A DNA stretch of 64,000 bases from Oxalobacter sp. (GTDB taxonomy: Bacteria > Pseudomonadota > Gammaproteobacteria > Burkholderiales > Burkholderiaceae_D): positions 124,001 through 188,000 of the forward strand of contig QZKY01000011.1 of NCBI GenBank assembly GCA_003605115.1, given 5' to 3'. A program made the position numbers and the translations under genes. The notes beneath the pieces were generated by a model. It saw only the letters and a program-made list of their open reading frames with translations. It made no database searches and was not told the origin of the DNA. Shown piece after piece: positions 19,694-28,047 of this stretch (position 1 is the stretch's first letter; every line of letters starts with the position of its first letter).

Positions 19694-20074
19694 ATGAATA
19701 AAACTACCGCCACCTCAGTTTTTGAATCCCTGTCTTCGGGTATCCGCCTGGACATCTATCGCCTCTTGGTCAAATACGGAACGGAGGGACTGGTTGCTGG
19801 GCAGATCGCCAGCACCCTGGACATCGCACCGAACAATCTTTCTTTCCATCTCAAAGCGATGACGCATTCCGGATTGGTTACGGTGGAGCAAGAGGGGCGT
19901 TTTCAGCGCTACCGCGCCAATATTCCGCTCATGCTGGAACTCATTGCTTACCTCACGGAAGAATGCTGCGCCAATCAGCCGGAACAATGCGCCAGCTTGC
20001 GTGCGGCTTCGCCCTGCGCCACCAGTGTGCTGCCACCTGTAAAAACCTTGGTTAAAAAGGAGAAAAAAGCATGA
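19694..20074 (+). CDS. arsR: ArsR-family arsenic-responsive repressor
   Basis: 126 residues with the ArsR winged helix: LSSGIRLDIYRLL, LVAGQIASTLDIAPNNLSFHLKAM as recognition helix, and the wing VEQEGRFQRYRAN. The As(III) site is probably C91, C92 and C99 (EECCANQPEQC) near the C terminus. This resembles the C-terminal three-cysteine type known from Acidithiobacillus, not the CVC motif in the DNA-binding helix of the plasmid R773 type. The ATG at 19694 has no ribosome site and lies 6 nt after a TACAAT box. Overlaps arsC by 4 nt (ATGA), so the two are translationally coupled. Confidence 0.93.
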   Translation: MNKTTATSVFESLSSGIRLDIYRLLVKYGTEGLVAGQIASTLDIAPNNLSFHLKAMTHSGLVTVEQEGRFQRYRANIPLMLELIAYLTEECCANQPEQCASLRAASPCATSVLPPVKTLVKKEKKA

Positions 20075-20550
20075 ATGTCCTGATGCTGTGTACCGGCAAT
20101 TCCTGCCGATCGATTCTGGCGGAAGCCACTTTCAATCATCTCGCGCCCGTAGGATGGCAAGCCATGAGCGCGGGTAGCCAGCCCGCCGGCTATGTGCATC
20201 CGCGTTCACTGACATTGCTTTCCCGAGAAGGTATTTCGGTCGCGGGTTTGCACAGCAAGTCTTGGGACAATTTGCCCATGACACCGGATATCGTCATTAC
20301 CGTGTGCTCATCCGCGGCAGGCGAAACCTGCCCCGCTTATCTGGGGCCGGTCTTGCGTACGCATTGGGGCGTGGAAGACCCGGCAAAAGCCACCGGCACT
20401 GACGCTGAAATCGATGCTGTCTTCGAAGAAGCCTACCGCATACTTCGTACACGCATCGAAGCTTTTTTTGCGCTTCCGCTAGAAACGCTCAAGCACGACA
20501 AGGCCGCGCTCAAAGCCGAGCTGGATCGTATCGGCACGTTGTTAGCCTAA
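20071..20550 (+). CDS. arsC: Arsenate reductase, low-molecular-weight phosphatase type
   Basis: Reduces As(V) to As(III) using the tyrosine-phosphatase fold. The P-loop CTGNSCRS (C7 to R13) and the DPAKATGTD loop with the general acid are clear. C79 and C87 (in VCSSAAGETCP) are placed to act as the resolving pair, with thioredoxin or glutaredoxin recycling. The 159-residue length fits. The start overlaps the arsR stop as ATGA. Small thioredoxin-like proteins encoded at 23-26 kb could be its electron donors. Confidence 0.95.
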   Translation: MNVLMLCTGNSCRSILAEATFNHLAPVGWQAMSAGSQPAGYVHPRSLTLLSREGISVAGLHSKSWDNLPMTPDIVITVCSSAAGETCPAYLGPVLRTHWGVEDPAKATGTDAEIDAVFEEAYRILRTRIEAFFALPLETLKHDKAALKAELDRIGTLLA

Positions 20551-20589
20551 TGAAAAACTAATCCTGATTTCTTTTAATGGGGGAGACAC

Positions 20590-21387
20590 ATGAAAGCCTC
20601 AAAAGACGATGAAGTACGCGCCGCAGTACGCAAAACCTACATGCAGGTTGCCATCTCGCCAGAGGGACGCGGCGGTAGCAGTTGTTGCAGCGGCGGCTCC
20701 GCACAAACAGTAAACACCATTGCTTCCGAACGATTGGGTTATTCGCTGGACGATGTGAACGCCGTGCCGGAAGGTGCCAACATGGGACTGGGCTGCGGCA
20801 ACCCGCAAGCCATCGCGGCGCTGAAACCGGGCGAAGTCGTGCTGGATCTTGGCAGTGGTGGCGGCTTCGACTGTTTTCTCGCGGCACGTCAGGTCGGCGA
20901 AAGCGGGCGTGTGATCGGCGTGGACATGACACCTGAAATGATCAGCAAGGCGCGCGCGAACGCCGTTACCGGCGGTTATGCGAATACAGAATTTCGCCTG
21001 GGTGAAATCGAGCATATTCCGGCTGGTGACAATAGCGTTGACGTGATCATGTCTAACTGCGTGATCAATCTTTCGCCGGACAAACAGCAAGTGTTCGCAG
21101 AAGTTTTCCGCGTCTTGAAGCCGGGCGGTCGGCTCGCGGTGTCGGACGTTGTCGCCACTGCGCCAATACCCGATGAAGTGAAAAGCAATGAACAACTGCA
21201 TTGCTTTTGCGTCGCTGGTGCCGCGTTGATCGATGACATCACGTCCATGCTGCAAAGCGCTGGGTTTGAGCAGATCAGCATTCGTCCGAAAGAAGAAAGC
21301 CGTGAATTCATCCGTGAATGGGCACCGGGCAGCAAGGCGGAAGAATACGTCGTATCGGCAAATATCGAAGCGATCAAACCTTTGTAA
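20590..21387 (+). CDS. arsM: Arsenite S-adenosylmethionine methyltransferase
   Basis: Methylates As(III) with SAM, giving trivalent methylarsenicals. 265 residues. The SAM site is [17 protein letters not shown] followed by GVDMTPEM. The arsenic-binding cysteines characteristic of ArsM are present: the C32-C33 pair (SCCSGG), C69 (GLGCGNP), C157 ([11 protein letters not shown]) and C207 (CFCVAGA). It follows arsC by 39 nt with a GGGGGAG ribosome site. The product is more toxic than arsenite unless exported or oxidised, which fits the ArsP-like permease at 24.6 kb. Confidence 0.95.
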   Translation: MKASKDDEVRAAVRKTYMQVAISPEGRGGSSCCSGGSAQTVNTIASERLGYSLDDVNAVPEGANMGLGCGNPQAIAALKPGEVVLDLGSGGGFDCFLAARQVGESGRVIGVDMTPEMISKARANAVTGGYANTEFRLGEIEHIPAGDNSVDVIMSNCVINLSPDKQQVFAEVFRVLKPGGRLAVSDVVATAPIPDEVKSNEQLHCFCVAGAALIDDITSMLQSAGFEQISIRPKEESREFIREWAPGSKAEEYVVSANIEAIKPL

Positions 21388-21416
21388 AAATAAATAAAAT
21401 CAACGGGAGTTGAGCC

Positions 21417-22490
21417 ATGCGTAATGACATATCCTGCCTCAGCGGGATTGCAAGCAGTGGTGCGCGGAAAAAGCTTTCTTTCCTTGATCGCCATCTCACA
21501 TGGTGGATCTTTGGCGCGATGGCGCTCGGCGTGAGCATCGGGTGGGCGTCACCAGACGTCAAGCACTTCATTGACCGATTTTCCGTTGGCACGACCAATA
21601 TTCCCATCGCGATCGGACTGGTGCTGATGATGTACCCGCCCTTTGCCAAAGTGCGCTACGAAGACATGCCGGATGTGTTTCGCAACGTGCGCGTACTGAT
21701 GCTCTCGCTAGTGCAAAACTGGATCATTGGCCCTGTGCTGATGTTTTTTATCGCCATCATTTTTTTGCCGGACAAGCCGGAATACATGATCGGCTTGATC
21801 ATGATTGGACTGGCGCGCTGCATTGCGATGGTCATCGTGTGGAATGAACTTGCAGAGGGTGACAGTGAATATGCTGCCGGTTTGGTCGCGTTCAACAGTG
21901 TTTTTCAGGTGATTTTCTTCAGCGTCTATGCGTGGTTTTTCATTACGATTCTGCCGCCACTTTTTGGTTTGCAAGGCGTACTGGTTGACATTACCATCGC
22001 TCAAATTGCAGAGAGCGTGTTCATCTACCTCGGCATTCCCTTCGTGGCTGGCGCGCTCACGCGCTTTATCGGCGTGAAGATCATGGGGCGAGAGCGTTAC
22101 CACGAAATCGTGGTGCCGAAGATCAGCCCGTTGACGCTGATTTCACTGTTGTTCACCATCGTCTTGATGTTCAGTTTGAAGGGCGATCTGATCGTGCAAA
22201 TTCCGCTGGATGTAGTACGCATCGCGATACCGCTGCTGGTATATTTTGTGATCATGTTTCTAGTGTCTTTCTGGATGGGGAAAAAAGTGGGGGCTGATTA
22301 CAGCAAAACGACCACGCTAGCCTTCACTGCCGCGAGCAACAACTTCGAACTGGCGATTGCCGTCGCGATTGCGGTGTTTGGTCTAAATTCCGGCGCGGCC
22401 TTTGCTGCCGTCATCGGCCCCCTGGTCGAAGTGCCGGTGATGATTGCGTTGGTGAGTGTTGCGTTTTGGTTCCGGCGACGATTTTTTTAG
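21417..22490 (+). CDS. acr3: Acr3-family arsenite efflux transporter
   Basis: Exports As(III) across the inner membrane. 357 residues with about ten hydrophobic helices and the family's conserved [19 protein letters not shown] segment, whose cysteine is needed for transport in studied members, plus [20 protein letters not shown]. The N terminus (about 25 residues, with one Cys) is cytoplasmic. It is 29 nt downstream of arsM, with GGGAG as ribosome site, and is followed closely by the sigma factor gene. Confidence 0.95.
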   Translation: MRNDISCLSGIASSGARKKLSFLDRHLTWWIFGAMALGVSIGWASPDVKHFIDRFSVGTTNIPIAIGLVLMMYPPFAKVRYEDMPDVFRNVRVLMLSLVQNWIIGPVLMFFIAIIFLPDKPEYMIGLIMIGLARCIAMVIVWNELAEGDSEYAAGLVAFNSVFQVIFFSVYAWFFITILPPLFGLQGVLVDITIAQIAESVFIYLGIPFVAGALTRFIGVKIMGRERYHEIVVPKISPLTLISLLFTIVLMFSLKGDLIVQIPLDVVRIAIPLLVYFVIMFLVSFWMGKKVGADYSKTTTLAFTAASNNFELAIAVAIAVFGLNSGAAFAAVIGPLVEVPVMIALVSVAFWFRRRFF

Positions 22491-22519
22491 GTTTATGATG
22501 TGCGTCCATGAGGTCAAGA

Positions 22520-23083
22520 ATGAGCGCCGACAAGACAAGTACTGAAATAGCGCCTTTCACTTGTGTTTCCCGTGCATGGTCGGCACATGAGACGGAGTTG
22601 CGCCGTTTTTTGTCTCATCGCCTCTCCGATGCGCACCATGCTGAAGACTTGCTCCAAGATGTATTCATCAAGGCCATGCGCGAGGGGAAACGTTTTTGCG
22701 GTTTGGACAGCGCGCGTGCCTGGTTATTTGAGGTGGCGCGCAATGTCGCTGTGGATCATTTTCGCAAGCAACGCGAACTGGTGGATGTTCCAGATGATTT
22801 GGTCGCTGAAACTGATGAACGGGAAGTGATCGACGTGATGACAATCTGCCTGCCGCGCGCACTGCCTGAGTTGCCAGATGAAGATCGGGAAGCCATTCTG
22901 CTTTGCGATTTGCAGGGGATGAAGCAAGAAGATTTTGCAAGATTGAAGGGGCTGTCTTTATCGGGTGCCAAATCGCGTGTGCAGCGCGCCCGCAAGCGCT
23001 TGCGCGATCATCTGACGCAAGCTTGCCAGGTGCAATACGATGAGCAAGGGCGCGTTTGCGGTTTTATCCCGCGCCATACCTGA
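22520..23083 (+). CDS. ECF RNA polymerase sigma factor, SigZ-like
   Basis: 187 residues with region 2 (ELRRFLSHRLSDAHHAEDLL, RAWLFEVARNVAVDHFRKQ) and region 4 (EDREAILLCDLQGMKQEDFA, LSLSGAKSRVQRARKRLRD). The tail CQVQYDEQGRVCGF, with two cysteines, resembles the SigZ group and might be redox- or metal-responsive. I chose the ATG at 22520 because GAGGT precedes it; an ATG at 22508 has no ribosome site. It follows acr3 by about 30 nt on the same strand, so it is probably induced with the ars operon. No anti-sigma gene is adjacent. Possible targets are the divergent redox/permease genes downstream. Confidence 0.85.
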   Translation: MSADKTSTEIAPFTCVSRAWSAHETELRRFLSHRLSDAHHAEDLLQDVFIKAMREGKRFCGLDSARAWLFEVARNVAVDHFRKQRELVDVPDDLVAETDEREVIDVMTICLPRALPELPDEDREAILLCDLQGMKQEDFARLKGLSLSGAKSRVQRARKRLRDHLTQACQVQYDEQGRVCGFIPRHT

Positions 23084-23096
23084 ACCATTTTAGTTT

Positions 23097-24428
23097 TTAC
23101 ATCAACCACTCCGGCTTGGCAATCATCATCACACCCACTGCCATCAGGATCACCCCACCGAAAAGACGTGCCCATCGTGAGTAGCGCGTACCCAATCCGG
23201 TGACTTCCATCGCCAGCATCGCGCCTGTGAAAATCAGCAAATCGTCCAGCATGAACACCAGCACATACAAGCCGATGTAAGCATGGTATTGCCATGAGGA
23301 GAGATTGTTGAGCGCGAGCACTTGTGTATAAGTGGCGGGAATACCCGCAGAGCACAGCAGCTCGACAATATTTACGGCAAAGGCGAGCAAGACCATTCCC
23401 ACCAAGGCCAAGATCAAGTTGGGTGACAAGGCAAAAGTCTTGAGTCGATCCAGCACGGCGCGTCGCGCAGGCGCGGCCGTGACTTTGCATGTGCCGCCCG
23501 GGTTTATGAAAAATTCACGCAACGACCATGCGCCAACCCCAAGCGCGACGCCGCCGATTGCCATGCGTATCCAGATCACCATGCCAAAAAACAAAAGCGC
23601 ATTCAACCAAGCAGTCATAATCAGGTAATAGACAATGGCGGAGGCCATCACGAATGCGCCGCCCAACATAAAACGACGCCACCGATTTTCAACACCTACC
23701 AGCAAGCCCAACAGGAAGACCAGCACCCGCATGGCACAGGGATTGAAACCGTCAGCGGCAGCCAGCAAGATGGTGAGAACCGGCAGCGAAAGCGTGTGCC
23801 ATTCCATCTCGCCAACAAGTGGCAAACGAATGGTTTTGAAGGCGCTTTCGCCAGGTGTTGTGCTTTCATGTCGGGAAGCAGCTACGTTCCGTTTTAGTGA
23901 AGGCGCGCCAGTTAGTTTTGAGCCTCGCGATGTGTTTTCTTTTAAAAGCAAAATTTCGTCGCACCCTTTTGCCTGGCACTGCATGATCTCCGCGCGTAGC
24001 GTTTGTCCTGTTGTTGCATCGTCGCCGTACCCTAAAAAGAATTGTGATCCGATGACAAAAAGCGGTACACCTGGTTGCGCAATGTCGAAATGTTTGGCCA
24101 CGGAGAGAAACAGTTCCATGTCCTCCTTTGTCCCTGTGACTTCGTGGCGAATGACCCGAACCACTTGTTCCCTGGCTTCCAGATCCTCCAGAAAGCGCAA
24201 GGCTTTTTTGCAGTGAATGCAACCTTTTGACCAGAACACATGGATGTTCACGGCTCCAGTGGATTTTTCATTGTCCAGAGCGTGAACATCGCCACAAAAA
24301 ATAGTCAGCAGGAAAGTCGCGGCAAATAAAATTTTTGCCGAAATCCACAATCGTGAGCGCAGACGTGCCAAACGAATTTCATGCATCCGTTTGGGTAAGG
24401 TGTTATCTGGAGTATTTTGGTGCGCCAT
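23097..24428 (-). CDS. Thioredoxin-like domain fused to a CcdA/DsbD-like membrane domain
   Basis: A 443-residue two-part redox protein. A signal-anchor helix (about 30-50) precedes a thioredoxin-like domain with C70-I-H-C73 (FWSKGCIHCKKAL) and the cis-Pro segment PGVPLFVIG; a second pair C151/C156 follows. The C-terminal half has about six membrane helices with ADGFNPCAMRVLVFLLG, the signature of CcdA/DsbD electron carriers. Such proteins move reducing power from cytoplasmic thioredoxin across the membrane. The ATG at 24426-24428 has a GAGGAG site nine bases upstream. It converges on the sigma gene and is divergent from the ArsP-like gene, so a link to arsenic stress is likely but inferred. 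Confidence 0.85.
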   Translation of the reverse strand: MAHQNTPDNTLPKRMHEIRLARLRSRLWISAKILFAATFLLTIFCGDVHALDNEKSTGAVNIHVFWSKGCIHCKKALRFLEDLEAREQVVRVIRHEVTGTKEDMELFLSVAKHFDIAQPGVPLFVIGSQFFLGYGDDATTGQTLRAEIMQCQAKGCDEILLLKENTSRGSKLTGAPSLKRNVAASRHESTTPGESAFKTIRLPLVGEMEWHTLSLPVLTILLAAADGFNPCAMRVLVFLLGLLVGVENRWRRFMLGGAFVMASAIVYYLIMTAWLNALLFFGMVIWIRMAIGGVALGVGAWSLREFFINPGGTCKVTAAPARRAVLDRLKTFALSPNLILALVGMVLLAFAVNIVELLCSAGIPATYTQVLALNNLSSWQYHAYIGLYVLVFMLDDLLIFTGAMLAMEVTGLGTRYSRWARLFGGVILMAVGVMMIAKPEWLM

Positions 24429-24627
24429 GGACGCGTGCTCCTCAAAATGAATGAGGTGCTTCACGGTGTCATATTGACTCCCCCAATATTTTTGGGTTTG
24501 CGCTAAGACAAATTTTCAAAAAAACGGCAGTGCGGGTCAAATTGATAAAAAAGTTCGGCATCTTTTTGAGATCACATTCGTCTTCTCAGTAACTTTTGTA
24601 ATCGCCACTTCATTATCTAGTGCAACT
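24429..24627. promoter_or_regulatory. Divergent promoter region of the redox/permease genes
   Basis: 199 nt between two divergent starts. It holds a small hairpin CCCAA-TATTT-TTGGG (24482-24496). It is the natural place to look for an ECF-type promoter recognised by the neighbouring sigma factor. I could not fix -35/-10 elements by eye. Confidence 0.4.
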
Positions 24628-25674
24628 ATGACAACATCGTTTGTTAGCCTTCGGCTTTGGCCGTCACGACAGCCCAAAGTTTTTTTGCCCCTTGCAGCGC
24701 TCATTTGGTTGGGCTTGTATATCGTGCTGGCACCCTTGTCGGAAGCGTTTGTCGCGCTGTTGCCAGTTGAGCGTGCGTCGCATTTGGGCGGTGCACTCCA
24801 GTTTTTTGTCTACGACACCCCCAAGGTGCTGATGCTGCTAACTGGCATTGTGTTTGTCATGGGGATGGTCAATTCCTACTTCACGCCGGAGCGAACCCGT
24901 GCCATTCTGGCGGGGCGCAGCGAGGGTGCTGCAAATGTGATGGCGGCGTCTTTGGGCATTGTCACACCCTTCTGTTCCTGTTCGGCGGTGCCGCTCTTCA
25001 TCGGCTTTGTGCAGGCAGGTGTGCCGCTGGGCGTAACATTTTCATTCCTGATTTCCGCGCCGATGGTGAATGAAGTCGCTTTAACGCTGCTCTTCAGTCT
25101 CTTCGGATGGAAGGTGGCGCTGCTTTATCTCGGATTGGGGCTGACCGTGGCTATTGTCTCGGGCTGTGTCATTGGCAGATTGAAGATGGAAGCCCACCTT
25201 GAAGATTGGGTGCGCGAGATGCCGCAGGTTCATGCGGAAGTCGGCGATGTCTCCTTGCGTTTAGGAGAGCGCGTCGATGCCGGCTTGGGGAGTGTGAGAG
25301 AAATCGTCGGTCGAGTGTGGCCATACATTCTCGGTGGGATTGCGGTGGGTGCGGCGATTCACGGTTACGTCCCGGAAGATTTCATGGCGAGCATCATGGG
25401 CAAGGAAGCGTGGTGGTCCGTGTTGCTTGCTGTGTTGATTGGCATACCGATGTATACCAACGCAGCAGGGGTCATTCCTGTCGTGCAGGCGTTGCTGGCA
25501 AAAGGGGCGGCGCTTGGTACCGTGCTGGCATTCATGATGAGCGTGATTGGCTTGTCTCTGCCGGAAACCATTATCTTGCGCAAAGTTTTGAAGCCGCGTC
25601 TGATCGTCACCTTCATCGGTGTGGTGGCATGCGGGATTCTGATCGTTGGCTACGTTTTTAATGCCGTTTTGTAA
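24628..25674 (+). CDS. arsP: ArsP-like permease (organoarsenical efflux candidate)
   Basis: 348 residues, eight or more membrane helices. The signature TPFCSCSAVPLFIGF (C116, C118) and the later IGIPMYTNAAGVIPVV are diagnostic of the DUF318/permease family that includes ArsP, the exporter of trivalent methylarsenicals and roxarsone-type aromatics. The same family has members of unknown cargo, so ArsP is an assignment by context: arsM is 4 kb upstream. A mini-thioredoxin gene follows after 28 nt, an arrangement common for this permease family. Confidence 0.78.
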   Translation: MTTSFVSLRLWPSRQPKVFLPLAALIWLGLYIVLAPLSEAFVALLPVERASHLGGALQFFVYDTPKVLMLLTGIVFVMGMVNSYFTPERTRAILAGRSEGAANVMAASLGIVTPFCSCSAVPLFIGFVQAGVPLGVTFSFLISAPMVNEVALTLLFSLFGWKVALLYLGLGLTVAIVSGCVIGRLKMEAHLEDWVREMPQVHAEVGDVSLRLGERVDAGLGSVREIVGRVWPYILGGIAVGAAIHGYVPEDFMASIMGKEAWWSVLLAVLIGIPMYTNAAGVIPVVQALLAKGAALGTVLAFMMSVIGLSLPETIILRKVLKPRLIVTFIGVVACGILIVGYVFNAVL

Positions 25675-25702
25675 GTCACATTAAACAAACAAGGAGAAAG
25701 CA

Positions 25703-25930
25703 ATGGATGTCAAAGTACTCGGTTCTGGTTGTGCGAATTGCAGCAACACGCTTGCACAAATCGAGCAAGTCGCGAAAGCCAAAGGCATCAACATTACGTT
25801 GAGCAAAGTTCAGGACTTCCAGGAAATCATGACATACAAGGTCATGTCCTTGCCAGCGGTCGTCATTGACGGCAAGGTGGTGCATGCAGGCGGCATTCCG
25901 TCACATGAAAAAATTGAAGGATGGTTTTGA
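25703..25930 (+). CDS. Small redox-active disulfide protein (thioredoxin-like)
   Basis: 75 residues: MDVKVLGSGCANCSNTL, with the active pair C10-A-N-C13, then a cis-Pro segment SLPAVVIDGKVVHAGG. This is the glutaredoxin/thioredoxin-like redox-active disulfide protein 2 family, often encoded beside DUF318 permeases. Ribosome site AAGGAG. Likely cotranscribed with the permease; it could reduce the permease cysteines or deliver thiol-bound cargo. Confidence 0.88.
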   Translation: MDVKVLGSGCANCSNTLAQIEQVAKAKGINITLSKVQDFQEIMTYKVMSLPAVVIDGKVVHAGGIPSHEKIEGWF

Positions 25931-25969
25931 TGTGCTCGGGTTGTTAATAGAAAACGAAAGGAGACGAAA

Positions 25970-26755
25970 ATGTTCAACACCATCAGTTTTATTGGCGCCG
26001 GTCGAATTGTTCGCATTATGCTGACAGCATGGAATAAAGCAGGCGCATTGCCAAAAAATATTCTGGCTTACGATACCAATCCTGAGGCTATTGCCGCGCT
26101 TCAAAAAGTTTTTCCAAACGTTAAAGCAGCAACCCTTGACGAGAGTGCGGGTGCTGATTTGGTGTTTGGCGCGCTGCATCCTCCCGCGTTGGGTGAGGCG
26201 CTGGAAGAAATTGGCAAAAACCTGAGTGCTACGGCGGTTTTTTGTTCGCTCGCGCCGGTCATCAGGATTCCAGCGCTACAGCAAAAGCTGGGCGGATTCA
26301 CCCGAATCGTGCGGATGAACCCGAATGCGCCCACGGTGGTTGGCGCAGGCTTTAATCCGGTTTCATTTGATAACAACATGCCACAAGAGGCACGAGCTGC
26401 ATTTCTGGCATTGATCAAACCTTTGGGCACTTCGCCGGTTGTCGATGACGGGATGATCGAGCTTTATGCGGTCATTACGGCAATGGGGCCTACCTACTTC
26501 TGGTTCCAGTTCGATGAATTGCGTCGTATGGCCGAGTCATGGGGAATGGGGGAGGAAGAAGCCAAAAAAGCGATGGCGGCCATGCTGCATGGTGCTGCCG
26601 ACACGATGTTTGCCAGCGATCTGACGGCAGAGCAAGTGATGGATTTGGTGCCAGTGCGTCCGATGGCCGCGGATGAAGCGGTAATTAAAGAGATGCTGCA
26701 AAATCGCATTTCAGCGATTCACGCCAGGCTGCATCCCTGGTTGCAGAAGTCTTGA
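25970..26755 (+). CDS. Pyrroline-5-carboxylate reductase-like NAD(P)-dependent protein
   Basis: 261 residues with the dinucleotide-binding start SFIGAGRIVRIML, then LAPVIRIPALQQKLGG and VRMNPNAPTVVGAG, which match the ProC family (the VRxMPN-like segment). ProC proper makes proline from pyrroline-5-carboxylate. The GxGxxG here is GAGRIV and the C-terminal substrate region is only loosely ProC-like, so a different substrate is possible. Third gene after the permease and mini-thioredoxin, with a strong AAAGGAG site, hence probably the same transcript. Confidence 0.75.
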   Translation: MFNTISFIGAGRIVRIMLTAWNKAGALPKNILAYDTNPEAIAALQKVFPNVKAATLDESAGADLVFGALHPPALGEALEEIGKNLSATAVFCSLAPVIRIPALQQKLGGFTRIVRMNPNAPTVVGAGFNPVSFDNNMPQEARAAFLALIKPLGTSPVVDDGMIELYAVITAMGPTYFWFQFDELRRMAESWGMGEEEAKKAMAAMLHGAADTMFASDLTAEQVMDLVPVRPMAADEAVIKEMLQNRISAIHARLHPWLQKS

Positions 26756-26779
26756 GTAGGGCGTGAGCGCGGTCAACAC

Positions 26780-27004
26780 TCAATTCTCATAAGTTCTGAA
26801 CTTGCCATCCAATATGGTGGTGATGTATGACGGGCGATCCGCATCCCGAAAGGCATCGAATCGAATTGGCGCTTGCAATCCCGTAAAAGAACCAATGGAG
26901 GTGATGGTTTTGGCCAGTTTGTCAGGATCCGGGTTCTTCTTGAGCGCAGTAAGGATCACGTTGGTCGCCTCGTAAGCCATCACACTGCCGAATCCGGGCT
27001 CGCT
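26780..27004 (-). pseudogene. C-terminal fragment of a branched-chain amino acid-type ABC substrate-binding protein
   Basis: The frame PGFGSVMAYEATNVILTAL, ASITSIGSF-like and GLQAPIRFDAFRDADRPSY matches the end of Leu/Ile/Val-binding-type periplasmic proteins. Only about 70 of some 380 residues remain and the upstream sequence switches abruptly to a CHASE-domain gene, so it is a fragment left by a deletion or rearrangement. It is convergent with the ProC-like gene. Confidence 0.65.
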
Positions 27005-27710
27005 ACCAAAACGGCGTCTCCGCGAAATGGCGAAAACACCCAGCCGAGCAGGTTGCGACGTCGATCAGCAAGCGCCTGGTGTTGCGAGTTGTGTTGGTAA
27101 ACCGGGTGAAACATCAGGAAATCGTACTTGCCTTGGTTCCCCCCATATCGCCCAGCAATTGAATTTTTCCGGTCATGGTGGATTGCTGCAAATCTCGCGC
27201 GAGATCCATCGCAGCACGGCGCTCAGGGTCAGCGTACATGTCGTGGCCGATCACCGACTGAAGGCGCTCAGAGTGCGGCTCGACGTAAAGAAGGGCGGAT
27301 TGTTGGTTTCCAAAATATTTGGTAAATATGGCGTCCCGCTTGTTTGTGTTGCGCAACCAGAAACGCAAACCTTGTTCGCCATGCTTTGTTGGAAGGGCAA
27401 GCGCAAAACCGATACCCAGTACGCCGGGATTGGTTTTTTGGAGTTTCAGACTGGCGATGTAGTCATGGAATTCTTCCGGGGTGACATGTACGCTGCTTGA
27501 GATCAGCCCGCTGGTGCCGCGTAACACCAGCATCTGCACGTCGAGACGCTGTTCTAGCTGGCGCACCAGCTCAGTAGCTTGCTTTTCAAATTTGATACCC
27601 AAGTCCTTGTGCGCACTTTGCACGGCCCATTGCTTCAGGCCGTAGGTGCCCAGCAGGTCAGCTGCCAGCACCAGCCAAGGGACAAATTTCATCAAGCGAG
27701 AAAAATTCAT
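27005..27710 (-). pseudogene. Truncated, frameshifted CHASE-domain sensor
   Basis: Starts MNFSRLMKFVPWLVLAADLL (signal/anchor helix), then a CHASE domain (LRGTSGLISSS, NPGVLGIGFALALP, MYADPERRAAMDLARDLQ). At the G run (plus-strand CCCCCC at 27139-27144) the frame breaks. After a one-base shift the domain continues with YDFLMFHPVYQHNSQ and NLLGWVFSPFRGD, the conserved CHASE end. It then stops at the junction with the ABC fragment; no kinase, PAS or cyclase part follows. Related in plan to the CHASE domain of the hybrid kinase at 3949-7848. Confidence 0.7.
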
Positions 27711-28047
27711 GTTTTATTGGTTAAGCACAATAGCGCTATCCTACAGAAAACCGCGTGATCCGTGCGAGGTGATTTCGGTCAAATGTATTGGAGACGCCCC
27801 CCCGCAGTCCCTTTAACGTAAGGTGTTTTAGGCGTTCCCATGTCTTGCCGCGCCTACAGGGGTGTAACCAATCGTGTACGATCCAACGAAGGGTTTTTTG
27901 TCCATATTTCTCGGGGTGGTCGATGGCAAAAACGCACGACTCCTATCGAGCAGCTTGCCTTGTAGGGGTATTTGAAATAATCCCAAAACTTCCGATTATC
28001 TGGGTTATAGTTTGTTCTCCAAGCAACCAATCCAGGAAGGGGGCAAT
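27711..28047. other. Intergenic region, no supported gene
   Basis: 337 nt with a C-rich run near 27797 and only short, unconvincing frames on both strands. It must hold the promoter for the zinc-ribbon gene at its right end. Confidence 0.4.
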
